Assembly: GCA_900550395.1 (NCBI GenBank)
Contig: URSD01000002.1
Coordinates: forward strand, 66,604 to 130,603
DNA length: 64,000 nucleotides
Direction of reading: 5' to 3'
From: an uncultured Porphyromonadaceae bacterium
GTDB lineage: Bacteria; Bacteroidota; Bacteroidia; Bacteroidales; Muribaculaceae
Positions 7,122 to 16,825 of this stretch are shown here, one piece after another; the stretch's first letter is position 1, and every line of letters begins with the position of its first letter. The position numbers and the translations under genes were made by a program. A model generated the notes under the pieces. The model ran no database searches, was not told the origin of the DNA, and saw nothing but the letters and a program-made list of their open reading frames with translations.

Positions 7122-7901
7122 ATGAAATCACAGATAAAAATCCTTTCAAAAGCTATTCTGTCAATCGCTATACTTGCGTTGTCAGCCTGCACCACACACA
7201 AAGATCTTATTTACATGCAGAACGACAGATACGGTCAGTCGGAAAGCATTCTGAATCTGAACAAAATCAAAGTCCAGCCTCAGGACCAACTGCGAATCAT
7301 CGTATCATGCAAGGAGCCCAAACTCGCTTCACTCTTCAACCTTAAAGACAATTCGGGGAGCAACAGCGGCACATCGCAGCTTTCATATACTGTCGATGAC
7401 AACGGAGACATCAATTTCCCCGAATTGGGCAAATTACACATCAGTGGCCTTACACGTGACGAGATAAGTACTAAGATTGCCGACCTGCTGATAAAAGGGG
7501 AATGGATCAGCGATCCTATTGTTACGGTAGAGTTCTCGAACCTTCACTTTTCGGCCATCGGTGCCGTAGGCGCACCAGGCACATATTCCATAACCAACGA
7601 CAAGCTTACTCTGCTTGAGGCGCTGTCGATGGCCGGAGACCTGTCGAACAACGGCGAACGAGAAATCATAGTGATACGCGAACAGGACGGCAAACGCATA
7701 AAACATCTCGTGGACCTGAGAGACAACGATATTTTTGACTCTCCCGTGTTTTATATCCAGCAAAACGATGTGATATATGTAAAGCCTGATGAAAAAATAG
7801 CCCGTCAGGCCGCAGACAATCCAAACGACTATAAATCACTCGGTATGTGGTTCTCGATTATTTCTTTTCTTATGACTACCTCCATTCTTATTTTCAAATA
7901 A
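7122..7901 (+). CDS. Wza-type polysaccharide export lipoprotein
   Basis: This outer-membrane exporter subunit carries the finished polysaccharide to the cell surface. The 259-residue protein has a lipoprotein signal ending ALSAC, with C23 the lipid-modified cysteine. A Poly_export domain follows (KVQPQDQLRIIVSC to FPELGKLHISGLT), then an SLBB domain (FSAIGAVGAPGTYSITNDKLTLLEALSMAGD). A hydrophobic C-terminal helix (SIISFLMTTSILIF) could be the membrane-spanning helix or an anchor. It sits 77 bases after the antiterminator gene and 16 before the Wzc-type kinase, its usual partner. Confidence 0.95.
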   Translation: MKSQIKILSKAILSIAILALSACTTHKDLIYMQNDRYGQSESILNLNKIKVQPQDQLRIIVSCKEPKLASLFNLKDNSGSNSGTSQLSYTVDDNGDINFPELGKLHISGLTRDEISTKIADLLIKGEWISDPIVTVEFSNLHFSAIGAVGAPGTYSITNDKLTLLEALSMAGDLSNNGEREIIVIREQDGKRIKHLVDLRDNDIFDSPVFYIQQNDVIYVKPDEKIARQAADNPNDYKSLGMWFSIISFLMTTSILIFK

Positions 7902-7917
7902 ATGTAACGCCGACGCA

Positions 7918-10350
7918 ATGGAAATAATACCGGAATCTTCATCTAACACAAACAAGCGGCAACGAGCCGCCGACAGTGGCTTTAATCTGAAAAGCATCGT
8001 CGCTCTCATTATATCCAAATGGTACTGGTTCGCCATATCGCTTGCCATCACCTTGTCGTTGGGAATAGTGCAGATCATGAGAACCACACCGCTGTACACC
8101 CGTTCGGCCTCTATAATGATCAAAGATGACTCGAAGGGAGGCAATGCGAGCACATCTGTCGACATGTCGGAACTCGGAATCGCCACGTCATCTGTAAATC
8201 TTGACAACGAGATCAATACCATAAAGTCGACCTCACTGATGAAAGAGGTTGTGGACCGTCTGGACCTCAATGACATATATACCATAACGGAGGGACTGCG
8301 CGACAATCAGCTATACAAGATGTCGCCCGTTGTATTCTCATGCGTCGACTCCATTGACAACTCCGGTATATCTTTCAGATTCAGGCTGGACAGCAACGAC
8401 ATGGTCGAGATTTCGAACATCAATGCCGACGGCAGACTCATGGACGGAACTATCGAGGCGTCCATAGGGGACACCATCACCGTAGGCTCACACAGATTTG
8501 AGATATTCAAGCCACAGTGGGATAGCAACGCCTTCGTCGGCAAAGAGATAAATTATGCGCATACCACAGTAAAGGCTATGGCAAAAGCACTTGCCGGCGC
8601 AGTGACAGCCATTGTACCATCCGATAAATCGTCGATAATCTCCATATCAATCACACGTCCAAGCATCAACGAAGCCGACGATATCCTCAATGCCATAATA
8701 CAGGTTTACAACGAGAGATGGATCAAGGACAAGAACCAGATTGCCGTATCCACCTCCCGCTTTATCGATGAAAGACTCGGAGTGATTGAAAAAGAACTCG
8801 GCAACGTGGATTCTGACATATCCTCGTACAAGGCTGAGCACCAGATGCCGGATGTCAGCGCCGCCGCATCAATGTATATGTCGCAATCGGCCGAGGCTCA
8901 AAGCATAATCGCCGACCTGAGCAACCAGATCTCCGTAGCCGACATGATACGCAGGGAGCTTAACTCTGAATCAGTCAAAGAGACACTGCCGACGAATACC
9001 GGCCTCATCAACGCCGACATAGTATCCCTCATAGGCGAATACAACAGCATGGTGATGGAGCGCAACCGTCTGCTCGAGACCACAAGTGAGAAAACACCTG
9101 TCGTCAAGGACCTCACCCAGTCTCTGCGGACCATCAAAGGCACTATGATGGCTTCTATCGACTCATATATCGGCACGCTCAGGCTGCAGATGAACAACGT
9201 GCGCCGCCAGCAGTCGGTAGCCAGCGGCAAGATCGCATCCACCCCCAATCAGGCGAAATATCTTCTGAGTGTAGAACGTCAGCAGAAAGTGAAAGAATCA
9301 CTGTACCTGTTCCTGTTACAAAAACGAGAAGAAAACGAACTCACCCAGGCATTCACCGCCTACAACACAAGCATGATAGGAGAGCCCGACGGGTCGGGCG
9401 CACCGACTTCGCCATCGCGCACCAACATCATGCTTATAGCATTTGGATTAGGTCTGGCTATCCCTCTGTGCGTATTGATATTGCGAGAAATGCTTGACAC
9501 CAAGATACGCGGCAAACGCGACCTCGCTCCGCTTACAATCCCCTATCTCGGTGAAATTCCGTCGGCAGTAAGAAAAGCCCGTGGTTTTGAACGCCTGAAA
9601 AAAAGGAAACCGACCGACAGCACCATCGTGGTAAAATCGGCGAGCCGCAACAGCATAAATGAGGCTTTCCGTGTGCTGCGTACCAATCTGGAATATATCG
9701 GAATCAATGAGAACCATCAGACATCGGAGCATACCGGACTTGCAAAAGTTATTGCCATAACCTCAGCAAATCCCGGTTCAGGCAAAACATTCATCTCCAT
9801 AAACCTCGCGAAAGTGCTTGCGATCAAGGGAATGAAAATCCTTGTCATTGACCTTGACATACGCAAGGCATCGCTGTCCAAACTGGCACAGACATCAGAA
9901 TCAGGTGTCACGGACTATATCATCGGCAGAACAACGGATGTAAACATCACCTCCGACTTCGATGATGTCACCGGACTTGATATCATCGGAGTCGGCGCAG
10001 TTCCGCCCAATCCGTCCGAACTGTTGTCCAATCATCGACTGGATGAACTAATCGACGAGCTTCGCCGGAAATACGACTACATCATCCTTGACTGTCCCCC
10101 GGTAGAAATCGTCTCTGACGCCAAGATCATTAACCGCCTTGCCGACATGACACTGTTCGTCGTGCGCGCCGGACTGCTCGAAAAAGACGAGCTGCCCACC
10201 ATCCAGGAGTATTACGACCAGAACCGATATAAGAACATGGCAATAATACTCAATGGCACCGACATCCACAGCGGCTACGGATACCATCGCTACGGATACC
10301 ATTACGGATACCATTACGGAAACTACGGAAACAGCTACTACGGCAATTGA
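7918..10350 (+). CDS. Wzc-type chain-length regulator and tyrosine autokinase
   Basis: The 810-residue inner-membrane protein controls polysaccharide length and couples it to export. A Wzz domain begins with a membrane helix at about 36-56. A long periplasmic coiled-coil region follows, then a GNVR segment and second membrane helix (ALGLAIPLCVLILR-like, about 500-520). The cytoplasmic BY-kinase domain has Walker A NPGSGKT (618-624), Walker A' DLD (645-647) and Walker B ILDCPP (723-728). The tail (787-810) holds 10 tyrosines in 24 residues, the expected autophosphorylation cluster. No separate phosphatase gene is adjacent. It starts 16 bases after the Wza gene. Confidence 0.96.
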   Translation: MEIIPESSSNTNKRQRAADSGFNLKSIVALIISKWYWFAISLAITLSLGIVQIMRTTPLYTRSASIMIKDDSKGGNASTSVDMSELGIATSSVNLDNEINTIKSTSLMKEVVDRLDLNDIYTITEGLRDNQLYKMSPVVFSCVDSIDNSGISFRFRLDSNDMVEISNINADGRLMDGTIEASIGDTITVGSHRFEIFKPQWDSNAFVGKEINYAHTTVKAMAKALAGAVTAIVPSDKSSIISISITRPSINEADDILNAIIQVYNERWIKDKNQIAVSTSRFIDERLGVIEKELGNVDSDISSYKAEHQMPDVSAAASMYMSQSAEAQSIIADLSNQISVADMIRRELNSESVKETLPTNTGLINADIVSLIGEYNSMVMERNRLLETTSEKTPVVKDLTQSLRTIKGTMMASIDSYIGTLRLQMNNVRRQQSVASGKIASTPNQAKYLLSVERQQKVKESLYLFLLQKREENELTQAFTAYNTSMIGEPDGSGAPTSPSRTNIMLIAFGLGLAIPLCVLILREMLDTKIRGKRDLAPLTIPYLGEIPSAVRKARGFERLKKRKPTDSTIVVKSASRNSINEAFRVLRTNLEYIGINENHQTSEHTGLAKVIAITSANPGSGKTFISINLAKVLAIKGMKILVIDLDIRKASLSKLAQTSESGVTDYIIGRTTDVNITSDFDDVTGLDIIGVGAVPPNPSELLSNHRLDELIDELRRKYDYIILDCPPVEIVSDAKIINRLADMTLFVVRAGLLEKDELPTIQEYYDQNRYKNMAIILNGTDIHSGYGYHRYGYHYGYHYGNYGNSYYGN
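10273..10347 (+). repeat. Short tandem repeat coding the tyrosine tail of the Wzc kinase
   Basis: Imperfect 12-base units around TACGGATACCAT recur three times, with a diverged TACGGAAAC part at the end, encoding YGYH-type repeats. The frame stays open throughout, so gain or loss of whole units would change only the number of tyrosines. Confidence 0.7.
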
Positions 10351-10362
10351 AATCAGTGAGGG

Positions 10363-11139
10363 ATGTTCTTCGAGCTGGCGCAGTTCCTGAAGTTTTTCAT
10401 TATATCGCCTATCACGTGGATGATAGCGGCATTGCTGTCAGGGCTGCTGCTTCACGACAGGAAGTTGAGAAAGCTGTTTCTCTCGCTGGCGGTATTGTTA
10501 TTCATGTTCTTCACAAATTCATGGATATACGCCGAAATTAACTATCGGAGTTTCGGGACGCGGCCACAATCCACTATGTCAAAGGACAAGACCTACGAAG
10601 TGGCTATAGTGATGGGAGGATTCTCCAATTTCAATATCCAAACCGGCACACTGAATTTCATCGGCGACCGGGCGCCGCGTCTGTGGGATGCCGTCAAGCT
10701 TTATAAAGACGGACGTGTGAAACGGCTGCTCATCACCGGCGACCCGTCAATCCAGATACGCGAGGACAACGCCGATACATCCGACCGTTTTCTTGACTAC
10801 ATGAAAACAATGGGCGTGCCCGACAGCGCAATCATTCTTGAAAAGAAGGCCCTGAACACGCAACAGAACGCCCGGTTCACCCACGAAATTCTCAACCGGC
10901 AACATATCCCTCTTTCCGAATGCGTGATAATCACTAACGCCAACCACATGAAGCGCGCGCTGCGTTGTTTCAGCAAATTCGGTAAAGAACCGGCCTATTA
11001 CGCCGTGTCGTGTCCTTTACGTCCCACCGGATTCAGCCATCGCAGCCTCTATCCCCGCTGGTCAACGGCCGTAGAATGGGAATCGATGCTGAACGAGTCG
11101 GTGGGCTCACTCGCATACGCCCTGGCCGGCTACCTATAA
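10363..11139 (+). CDS. DUF218 (YdcF/ElyC/SanA-like) membrane protein
   Basis: The 258-residue protein has two N-terminal hydrophobic helices (about 8-55) and then the DUF218 fold. VAIVMGGF, GDRAPRLWDAVKLYKDGRVKRLLITGD and the later VIITNANHMKRALRCF are the family signatures. ElyC and SanA in enteric bacteria affect envelope integrity and undecaprenyl-linked glycan precursors, but the chemistry of the family is unsettled. Its place between the Wzc and Wzx genes suggests a role in the lipid-carrier side of polysaccharide synthesis. It starts 12 bases after wzc. Confidence 0.85.
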   Translation: MFFELAQFLKFFIISPITWMIAALLSGLLLHDRKLRKLFLSLAVLLFMFFTNSWIYAEINYRSFGTRPQSTMSKDKTYEVAIVMGGFSNFNIQTGTLNFIGDRAPRLWDAVKLYKDGRVKRLLITGDPSIQIREDNADTSDRFLDYMKTMGVPDSAIILEKKALNTQQNARFTHEILNRQHIPLSECVIITNANHMKRALRCFSKFGKEPAYYAVSCPLRPTGFSHRSLYPRWSTAVEWESMLNESVGSLAYALAGYL

Positions 11140-11160
11140 TATACTGATTAAAGACAAACA

Positions 11161-12729
11161 ATGGGAGCTCCACAGCAAGAGTCAAGAGTGCGAAAGACGT
11201 TTCTGAACGCCCGCGTCAATCTGATTTTCTATTTTCTGACGCTGGCCTTAAGCTTCTTTTCCCGCAAGATCTTCCTTGATTGCCTCGGCGCCGACTTCGT
11301 GGGTCTGACCGGCACACTTGGCAATCTGCTCGGCTACCTCAACCTGGCGGAACTCGGTGTTGGGGCAGCAATCGGCTACCTGCTGTACAAACCGATCTTC
11401 GATCATGATGAAGAAAAGATATGCGATATAATCTCCGTGATGGGATACCTGTATCGCTGCATAGGTCTGTTCATTCTCAGCGCCGGCGTAATCCTGTCAT
11501 TTTTTCTTCCGCTAATATTTCCTCAGGATAACACCGGTTTTCCCCTACCCCTGATTTATTTTGCGTACTATTCATTCCTGACATCTTCGCTTATCGGATA
11601 TTTCATCAATTATAGGCAGACGCTACTCAATGCGGATCAAAAGGGATATGTGGTAGCTGCATATTTCCAGACAGCGAACATTGTCAAGACCATCATCCAA
11701 ATGATATCGGCATATTATACCGGCAATTACTATATATGGGTTATTATAGAGTTTTTGTTTGGTATCAACTTTGCAATTATACTGAACTGGAAAATCAATG
11801 AAACTTATCCATGGCTGAAAACCAGAATAAAAGAAGGGCATAAATTACTGAAACAATATCCCGATGTAATAACTAAAACCAAACAACTATTCATACACAA
11901 ACTTGCAGGCAGCATTTGTCTGCAATCATATAATATAATTATATACGGAGTGGCCTCCCTTTCCATGGTAGCCATGTATGGCAACTACACACTTATCATA
12001 GGTAAAATAATCGGGCTTATCAACACAGTATTAGGGAGCAGCAACGCCAGTGTGGGAAATCTTGCAGCGCAAGGCAATGTGCAGAGAACGAGAGACATAT
12101 ATTGGGAAATGGCCGGATTCACATCATTTATAGGTGGAATTGTACTCTATGGTCTCGTGGAATTTTCCACTCCTTTCATCGGACTTTGGGTCGGAACCGA
12201 ATTTGAGTTGGCCTTATGGATGATTATTCCCTACTTCATTAAAATATATTGTGATTTCACAACTACAAATTTAAATACTTTCCTTTTTGCACATGGCCTC
12301 TTTTATGATGTCTGGGCTCCGTTTGTCGAATCCGTAATATGTCTTGGCATAAGTATCGGAGCCGGCATCAAATGGGGCCTATTCGGTGTCCTGCTCGGCT
12401 CCATGACAAGCAATCTGATCATCAACGTCGGCTGGAAATCATATTTTCTTTTTTCAAAAGGGCTCCGCTTGCCATGGATGAAATTTTGGCTTTTTTATGG
12501 TAAATATATTGTTGTACAAATTTCGGCCATCATTGCAATGAGGATTCTGTTTCATGGACAATTATTCTCCACAAACTCAAATTTCATACAACTTGCCATC
12601 TCCTCTGTTCTATTAATTCTCATATATACCGTATCTACCGGCATAATATTAATCTCACTCGACCCCGGACTACGCAACTTCTTAATACATATCAGGTCAC
12701 ACTTTTCACATAAGGCATCTGTAGCTTAA
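11161..12729 (+). CDS. Wzx-type polysaccharide flippase (MOP superfamily)
   Basis: The 522-residue integral membrane protein has 12-14 hydrophobic helices and the N-terminal LGADFVGLTGTLGNLLGYLNLAELGVG segment seen in Bacteroidota repeat-unit flippases. Its likely job is to turn the undecaprenyl-linked repeat unit from the cytoplasmic to the periplasmic face for Wzy. From about residue 150 onward the coding sequence is visibly richer in A/T than the Wza and Wzc genes, marking the start of the serotype-specific part of the operon. A second product in the same fold family (teichoic-acid or lipid II flippase) is less likely in this context. Confidence 0.9.
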   Translation: MGAPQQESRVRKTFLNARVNLIFYFLTLALSFFSRKIFLDCLGADFVGLTGTLGNLLGYLNLAELGVGAAIGYLLYKPIFDHDEEKICDIISVMGYLYRCIGLFILSAGVILSFFLPLIFPQDNTGFPLPLIYFAYYSFLTSSLIGYFINYRQTLLNADQKGYVVAAYFQTANIVKTIIQMISAYYTGNYYIWVIIEFLFGINFAIILNWKINETYPWLKTRIKEGHKLLKQYPDVITKTKQLFIHKLAGSICLQSYNIIIYGVASLSMVAMYGNYTLIIGKIIGLINTVLGSSNASVGNLAAQGNVQRTRDIYWEMAGFTSFIGGIVLYGLVEFSTPFIGLWVGTEFELALWMIIPYFIKIYCDFTTTNLNTFLFAHGLFYDVWAPFVESVICLGISIGAGIKWGLFGVLLGSMTSNLIINVGWKSYFLFSKGLRLPWMKFWLFYGKYIVVQISAIIAMRILFHGQLFSTNSNFIQLAISSVLLILIYTVSTGIILISLDPGLRNFLIHIRSHFSHKASVA

Positions 12730-12791
12730 GAGATTGATGATATGAATTAAGCGAACGACATATCACCTACAAATAAATAACGCCGTAAAAC

Positions 12792-13769
12792 ATGACAACG
12801 AAAATAGCATTCTCTGATTTCTGGCAGAAATTTGAACCCGAAACACATTTTCTCTTCACATTGCTTAATGAGAATTTTGAGGTTGAGCTGGTGCACCCGA
12901 ATGAAAGTCCGGATATACTGATTTATTCAATTTTTGGAGACCAGCACTTGTTCATCAATGCCAAAATCAAAGTTTTCTATACCGGAGAAAACGACGTCCC
13001 CGATTTCAACAAGTGCGACTATGCGATTTCCTTTCAGCATTTATCATTCGGCCCTCGTCATTTGCGACTTCCTCTATTCGCCACATACAATTCATATCAG
13101 CAACTAAGACAACAGCCACATCAGGCGGGTTCATTTGATAGGGACTTTTGCAGCTTTGTTGTAAGCAACGGTCATTGCTGCGACCCTATTCGCACTGAAT
13201 TTTTCGAGAAACTTTCAAAATACAAAAAGGTTTCCTCTGGTGGAAAATATGCAAACAACATAGGAGGGCCCGTTGATGACAAATTTGAATTTCTTCGAAA
13301 ATTCAAATTCAACATAGCTTTTGAAAACAGCATGGTCGACGGATATACCACCGAAAAAATTGTCGATGCATTTTTATGTCGCACCGTACCTATCTACTGG
13401 GGAAATCCGCGTATAAATCTGGACTTTCCTAATGACTGCTATATAGACGTCAATAGCTTCAAAAATATTAATGATGCAATCGAATATATTATTAAAATCG
13501 ATAATAACCAGTCTCTCTATTCCGGCTACTTCAAGACGAATCCAATTGAAAACAACAGCTATATAGAGTGGGAAAAAGCATATATTGATTTTTTTCGTTA
13601 TATCATCGAAAAAAAACAGCAATATCGCACCAATCATGGTTATTACGGAATCAGACGAGATAAAGAAATAATAAAGGAACGTCTTTATCGCATTTCAACT
13701 GTCAGGGAACACATAGGACGTTTTGAACAACTGGACAGAATATTGCCCAAGTACTTTAAAAAGCGATAA
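12792..13769 (+). CDS. Glycosyltransferase family 10 (fucosyltransferase-like)
   Basis: The 325-residue protein carries the GT10 signature FNIAFENSMVDGYTTEKIVD followed by TVPIYWGNPRI, the GDP-fucose-binding region of alpha-1,3/4-fucosyltransferases. The N-terminal half (YTGENDVPDFNKCDYAISF) also fits. It probably adds fucose, or a related sugar from a GDP donor, to a branch of the repeat unit. GDP-fucose synthesis genes are not in this window. A basic C-terminal tail (KRDKEIIKERLYR-like) may help membrane contact. It is AT-rich, and 62 bases separate it from the flippase gene. Confidence 0.9.
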   Translation: MTTKIAFSDFWQKFEPETHFLFTLLNENFEVELVHPNESPDILIYSIFGDQHLFINAKIKVFYTGENDVPDFNKCDYAISFQHLSFGPRHLRLPLFATYNSYQQLRQQPHQAGSFDRDFCSFVVSNGHCCDPIRTEFFEKLSKYKKVSSGGKYANNIGGPVDDKFEFLRKFKFNIAFENSMVDGYTTEKIVDAFLCRTVPIYWGNPRINLDFPNDCYIDVNSFKNINDAIEYIIKIDNNQSLYSGYFKTNPIENNSYIEWEKAYIDFFRYIIEKKQQYRTNHGYYGIRRDKEIIKERLYRISTVREHIGRFEQLDRILPKYFKKR

Positions 13770-13802
13770 ACACTATATAATCAGTCTGCGGAAAAAATTA
13801 GT

Positions 13803-14825
13803 ATGGAGCAATATCTTAACCTTAGAAAAGAGCGACTTGCTTCGATGGATATGCTCAAAGGCTTTGCTATTTTTATGGTAATAGCCGGCCACACAATTCA
13901 GTATCTTATTTCCGGCGATTACTGCGACAAGAGTGCATACCGTATTATCTATTCTTTCCATATGCCGTTATTTATGGCAATTTCCGGCTTTTTCTCTTAT
14001 AGAAATAGCATAGGGGGGGGTAAAACATCTGTATATCAACGAATTGCAAGGCGAGCTTGGGTTTTGTTAATTCCAGTAGTTGTATTTGCTTTTATCATGA
14101 GATATATCCTCATGGAATCCTCACGTTTTTTGAACCCCTTAATCCACTCGCTGTGGTTTCTCAAAAGCGCATTCTCATGCTTTGCGCTATACTCGCTCGC
14201 AACAGCATTTCCTGTCAGGAACAGAATCATACCATTAATGCTGACGCTTTTGATATCCCAAATATTCAGCATTTACAATATACGACTTATGTACCCTTGC
14301 TTCTTGGCAGGGGCATTTCTAAAGAGCCGAATCACAATTGTTCTGCAACATATTGGAACACTCACAATTATCAGCGGTGCCATATGGCTGGCAATGGTCA
14401 TTTTTTTTGATGCCTCGTTTTGGAAATACCGAACGCAAGACATACTCGTATTCGTCCCGATACAATTATTATTGTCCACGGACTGGTGGTATGTTATGAT
14501 TTACCGCGTCATCATAGGATTAAGCGGCAGTCTGATGTTTTTCGGCATATTCGAGATGCTCTCTTCACGAAAATTCCACACAACCCTGATTGGAAAATAT
14601 ATCAATGCCATCGGGCAGGAAACTCTTTGGATATACGTGCTTCAGACTATAATTCTTGAAACATATCTGCCACGGTATATCAATTTCGACTCCGCTTCTA
14701 CTATCCTTTTCTATTCTATTATAGTACCAATCATATCAATAGGTGTACTGATTGTATGCATGGCTATAATCCGGATTACAAAATTGGCCGTTAAAGGAAT
14801 ACGACAAAGATATCAGATTGCCTAA
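13803..14825 (+). CDS. Acyltransferase 3 family membrane protein
   Basis: The 340-residue protein has about ten membrane helices. It opens with the acyltransferase-3 pattern SMDMLKGFAIFMVIAGHTIQY, where the histidine is the expected catalytic residue, and then FHMPLFMAISGFF. Such proteins O-acetylate (or otherwise acylate) sugars of surface polysaccharides using a cytoplasmic acyl donor. A run of eight G residues at 14015-14022 lies within the coding sequence, a possible slippage site. It is AT-rich and is followed 12 bases later by a second acyltransferase. Confidence 0.9.
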   Translation: MEQYLNLRKERLASMDMLKGFAIFMVIAGHTIQYLISGDYCDKSAYRIIYSFHMPLFMAISGFFSYRNSIGGGKTSVYQRIARRAWVLLIPVVVFAFIMRYILMESSRFLNPLIHSLWFLKSAFSCFALYSLATAFPVRNRIIPLMLTLLISQIFSIYNIRLMYPCFLAGAFLKSRITIVLQHIGTLTIISGAIWLAMVIFFDASFWKYRTQDILVFVPIQLLLSTDWWYVMIYRVIIGLSGSLMFFGIFEMLSSRKFHTTLIGKYINAIGQETLWIYVLQTIILETYLPRYINFDSASTILFYSIIVPIISIGVLIVCMAIIRITKLAVKGIRQRYQIA

Positions 14826-14837
14826 AAAAAATACATC

Positions 14838-15854
14838 ATGAATCAACGTATTGAATATATTGATGCCATGCGCGGACTGGCAATGATGATGGTTGTCATA
14901 TCTCATTGCTGTACTTGGATATTTGGTAATCATCCGTTTTTTAACTTATACATAAATCACGCCATACAGATTCCTCTGTTCTTTTTTATTAGTGGATTCT
15001 TTGCGCCAAAACTTACTAATACACCTTTTTATCAAGTCACAACCGACAAACTTATACATCTTGTCATACCGGCATTACTGGTACTATTTATATTCTGCTG
15101 GATATTCCAACTGAATTACTTATCCATTTTACATGAACAATTAAAGGGGGGCTACTGGTTCACACTTGTTCTTTTTGTCTTTATAATTATTTATATTTCA
15201 ATAGATAAGGCGATAAGGTTTGCGGGAATATCGGGACTTAAGGCAAATTTTGTACATATTATTTTGGGCTTAGTCGTTTCATATTCAGCTTTATTTTTCA
15301 GCAAATACGCCAAGACTTGCAGTCTTATCAACCTCTTCTCTGTCACTGAATATTTCAGCTATACCTACTTCGTAGTCGGAGCTGTGCTATTTGAACACCG
15401 TGATACTGTTTTCAAGTTACAGCGAAATGCAATATTATCAGGACTATGCATCTTGTTTTATTTTCTCGCTCAAATAGCGACGGCTCTATATGGAACCGAA
15501 AGTCTGCAACTGGGTGCCGGAATTTTCCTGTTGTGCATGCACACGTCATCGCTACTCATAATATGGCAATTATTTCACCGATATCCGGCACTGAGCACAG
15601 ATTCGCGCATAGGTCGTTTCCTTTCGCTCGTAGGACGCAGGTCGTTGGATATATATTTCATACACTATTTTTTCCTTCCTGATCTGCATCTATGGGGAAA
15701 CTATTTATTCAGTATCAATGCTCAGTTCATTGAATATCTGCTGGCCATCATGCTGGCAATCCCGATAACTTTTATCTCTCTCGGGATGGGATATATTTTA
15801 CGACTATCTCCAGTCACCGCCAGGCTTCTGCTCGGAGTCAAACCCTCAAAATGA
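14838..15854 (+). CDS. Acyltransferase 3 family membrane protein
   Basis: The 338-residue integral membrane protein has the family start YIDAMRGLAMMMVVISHCC and, after one helix, IQIPLFFFISGFF. The conserved R and H near the N-terminus are present. It is related to its upstream neighbour but clearly not a recent copy. It likely modifies a different position of the polysaccharide. The stop overlaps the next start by four bases (ATGA), so translation of the two is coupled. Confidence 0.9.
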   Translation: MNQRIEYIDAMRGLAMMMVVISHCCTWIFGNHPFFNLYINHAIQIPLFFFISGFFAPKLTNTPFYQVTTDKLIHLVIPALLVLFIFCWIFQLNYLSILHEQLKGGYWFTLVLFVFIIIYISIDKAIRFAGISGLKANFVHIILGLVVSYSALFFSKYAKTCSLINLFSVTEYFSYTYFVVGAVLFEHRDTVFKLQRNAILSGLCILFYFLAQIATALYGTESLQLGAGIFLLCMHTSSLLIIWQLFHRYPALSTDSRIGRFLSLVGRRSLDIYFIHYFFLPDLHLWGNYLFSINAQFIEYLLAIMLAIPITFISLGMGYILRLSPVTARLLLGVKPSK

Positions 15855-16765
15855 ATATGATGAACAATCCAAAGATTTCAATAGTAGTACCTGTCTACAA
15901 TACAGAGAAATGGCTGAAACGGAGTCTTGACTCTATTATCAATCAGTCTTTTACGGATTTCGAGTTAATTCTGGTAGATGATGGTTCTAAAGACAGCTCA
16001 CCGACTATATGCGACAGCTATGCGGCTCTTGATTCACGGGTAAAAGTAATTCACAAAATTAACGGTGGCGTATCGTCAGCACGCAACGCAGGCATAGAAC
16101 ACGCAACCGGAGAATATATTACATTTGCCGATTCCGATGATGAAATGCTTCCAGGAGCCTTGGCTGAAATGGCTAAATTCGATGAGGACGTAATAATATC
16201 AGGCATTTTAGTCCTTTTACAAGATGAAATACGAGAGCATACCCCTCAAAACAAGGTATATAGCAGAAAGGAAGATTTTAATCATATAATTAATTCCCAT
16301 TATAACGATGCTTGTCTTCGAGGTCCCTATGCTAAATCAATCAGAAGAACCATTTTACTGGATAACCATATACGGTTCGACCACAATCTTCATTGGGGAG
16401 AAGATTACTTGTTCAATCTTCAACTAATTTCCAAAGCTGATAGTATCCGCCTGATCCCGGCAATGACCTATAAATATTATATGGGAATTGGAGGAAGTTA
16501 CAAATTCTCCATTGACGAATTCAATTATACAAGCACAATTATCGAAAACGCGATATCATATTTCGGTAACTGCAAACAGGCCATTGAAGCAAACAGAAAG
16601 GGGCTATATGCAATTTTGATGTGTTATATATCCTCCCACCGCCACAATCAGAAAATAAAATTGGCAAAAAAAATTCTTCGTTATAGAATATGGCAAAAAT
16701 TTCCAACGGGAAGGAAGTATCGATCCTTATTTGAAATCTCGCGCGTCCTGTTCTTCGGCTTTTGA
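15851..16765 (+). CDS. Glycosyltransferase family 2
   Basis: The 304-residue cytoplasmic enzyme has a GT-A fold: ISIVVPVYNTEKWLKRSLDS at 8-27, LILVDDGSKD, GGVSSARNAGI and the metal-binding FADSDDEM near residue 95. It transfers a sugar from a nucleotide donor to the growing lipid-linked unit; donor and linkage cannot be predicted. I keep the start at ATG 15851 because it gives the four-base overlap with the acyltransferase gene; ATG 15857 is possible. Low GC like its neighbours. Confidence 0.9.
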   Translation: MNMMNNPKISIVVPVYNTEKWLKRSLDSIINQSFTDFELILVDDGSKDSSPTICDSYAALDSRVKVIHKINGGVSSARNAGIEHATGEYITFADSDDEMLPGALAEMAKFDEDVIISGILVLLQDEIREHTPQNKVYSRKEDFNHIINSHYNDACLRGPYAKSIRRTILLDNHIRFDHNLHWGEDYLFNLQLISKADSIRLIPAMTYKYYMGIGGSYKFSIDEFNYTSTIIENAISYFGNCKQAIEANRKGLYAILMCYISSHRHNQKIKLAKKILRYRIWQKFPTGRKYRSLFEISRVLFFGF

Positions 16766-16825
16766 TTTATCCAAAATATCATCATCAATCGAATTAATAA
16801 TCAATACCGCCAAAATATTTATGAT

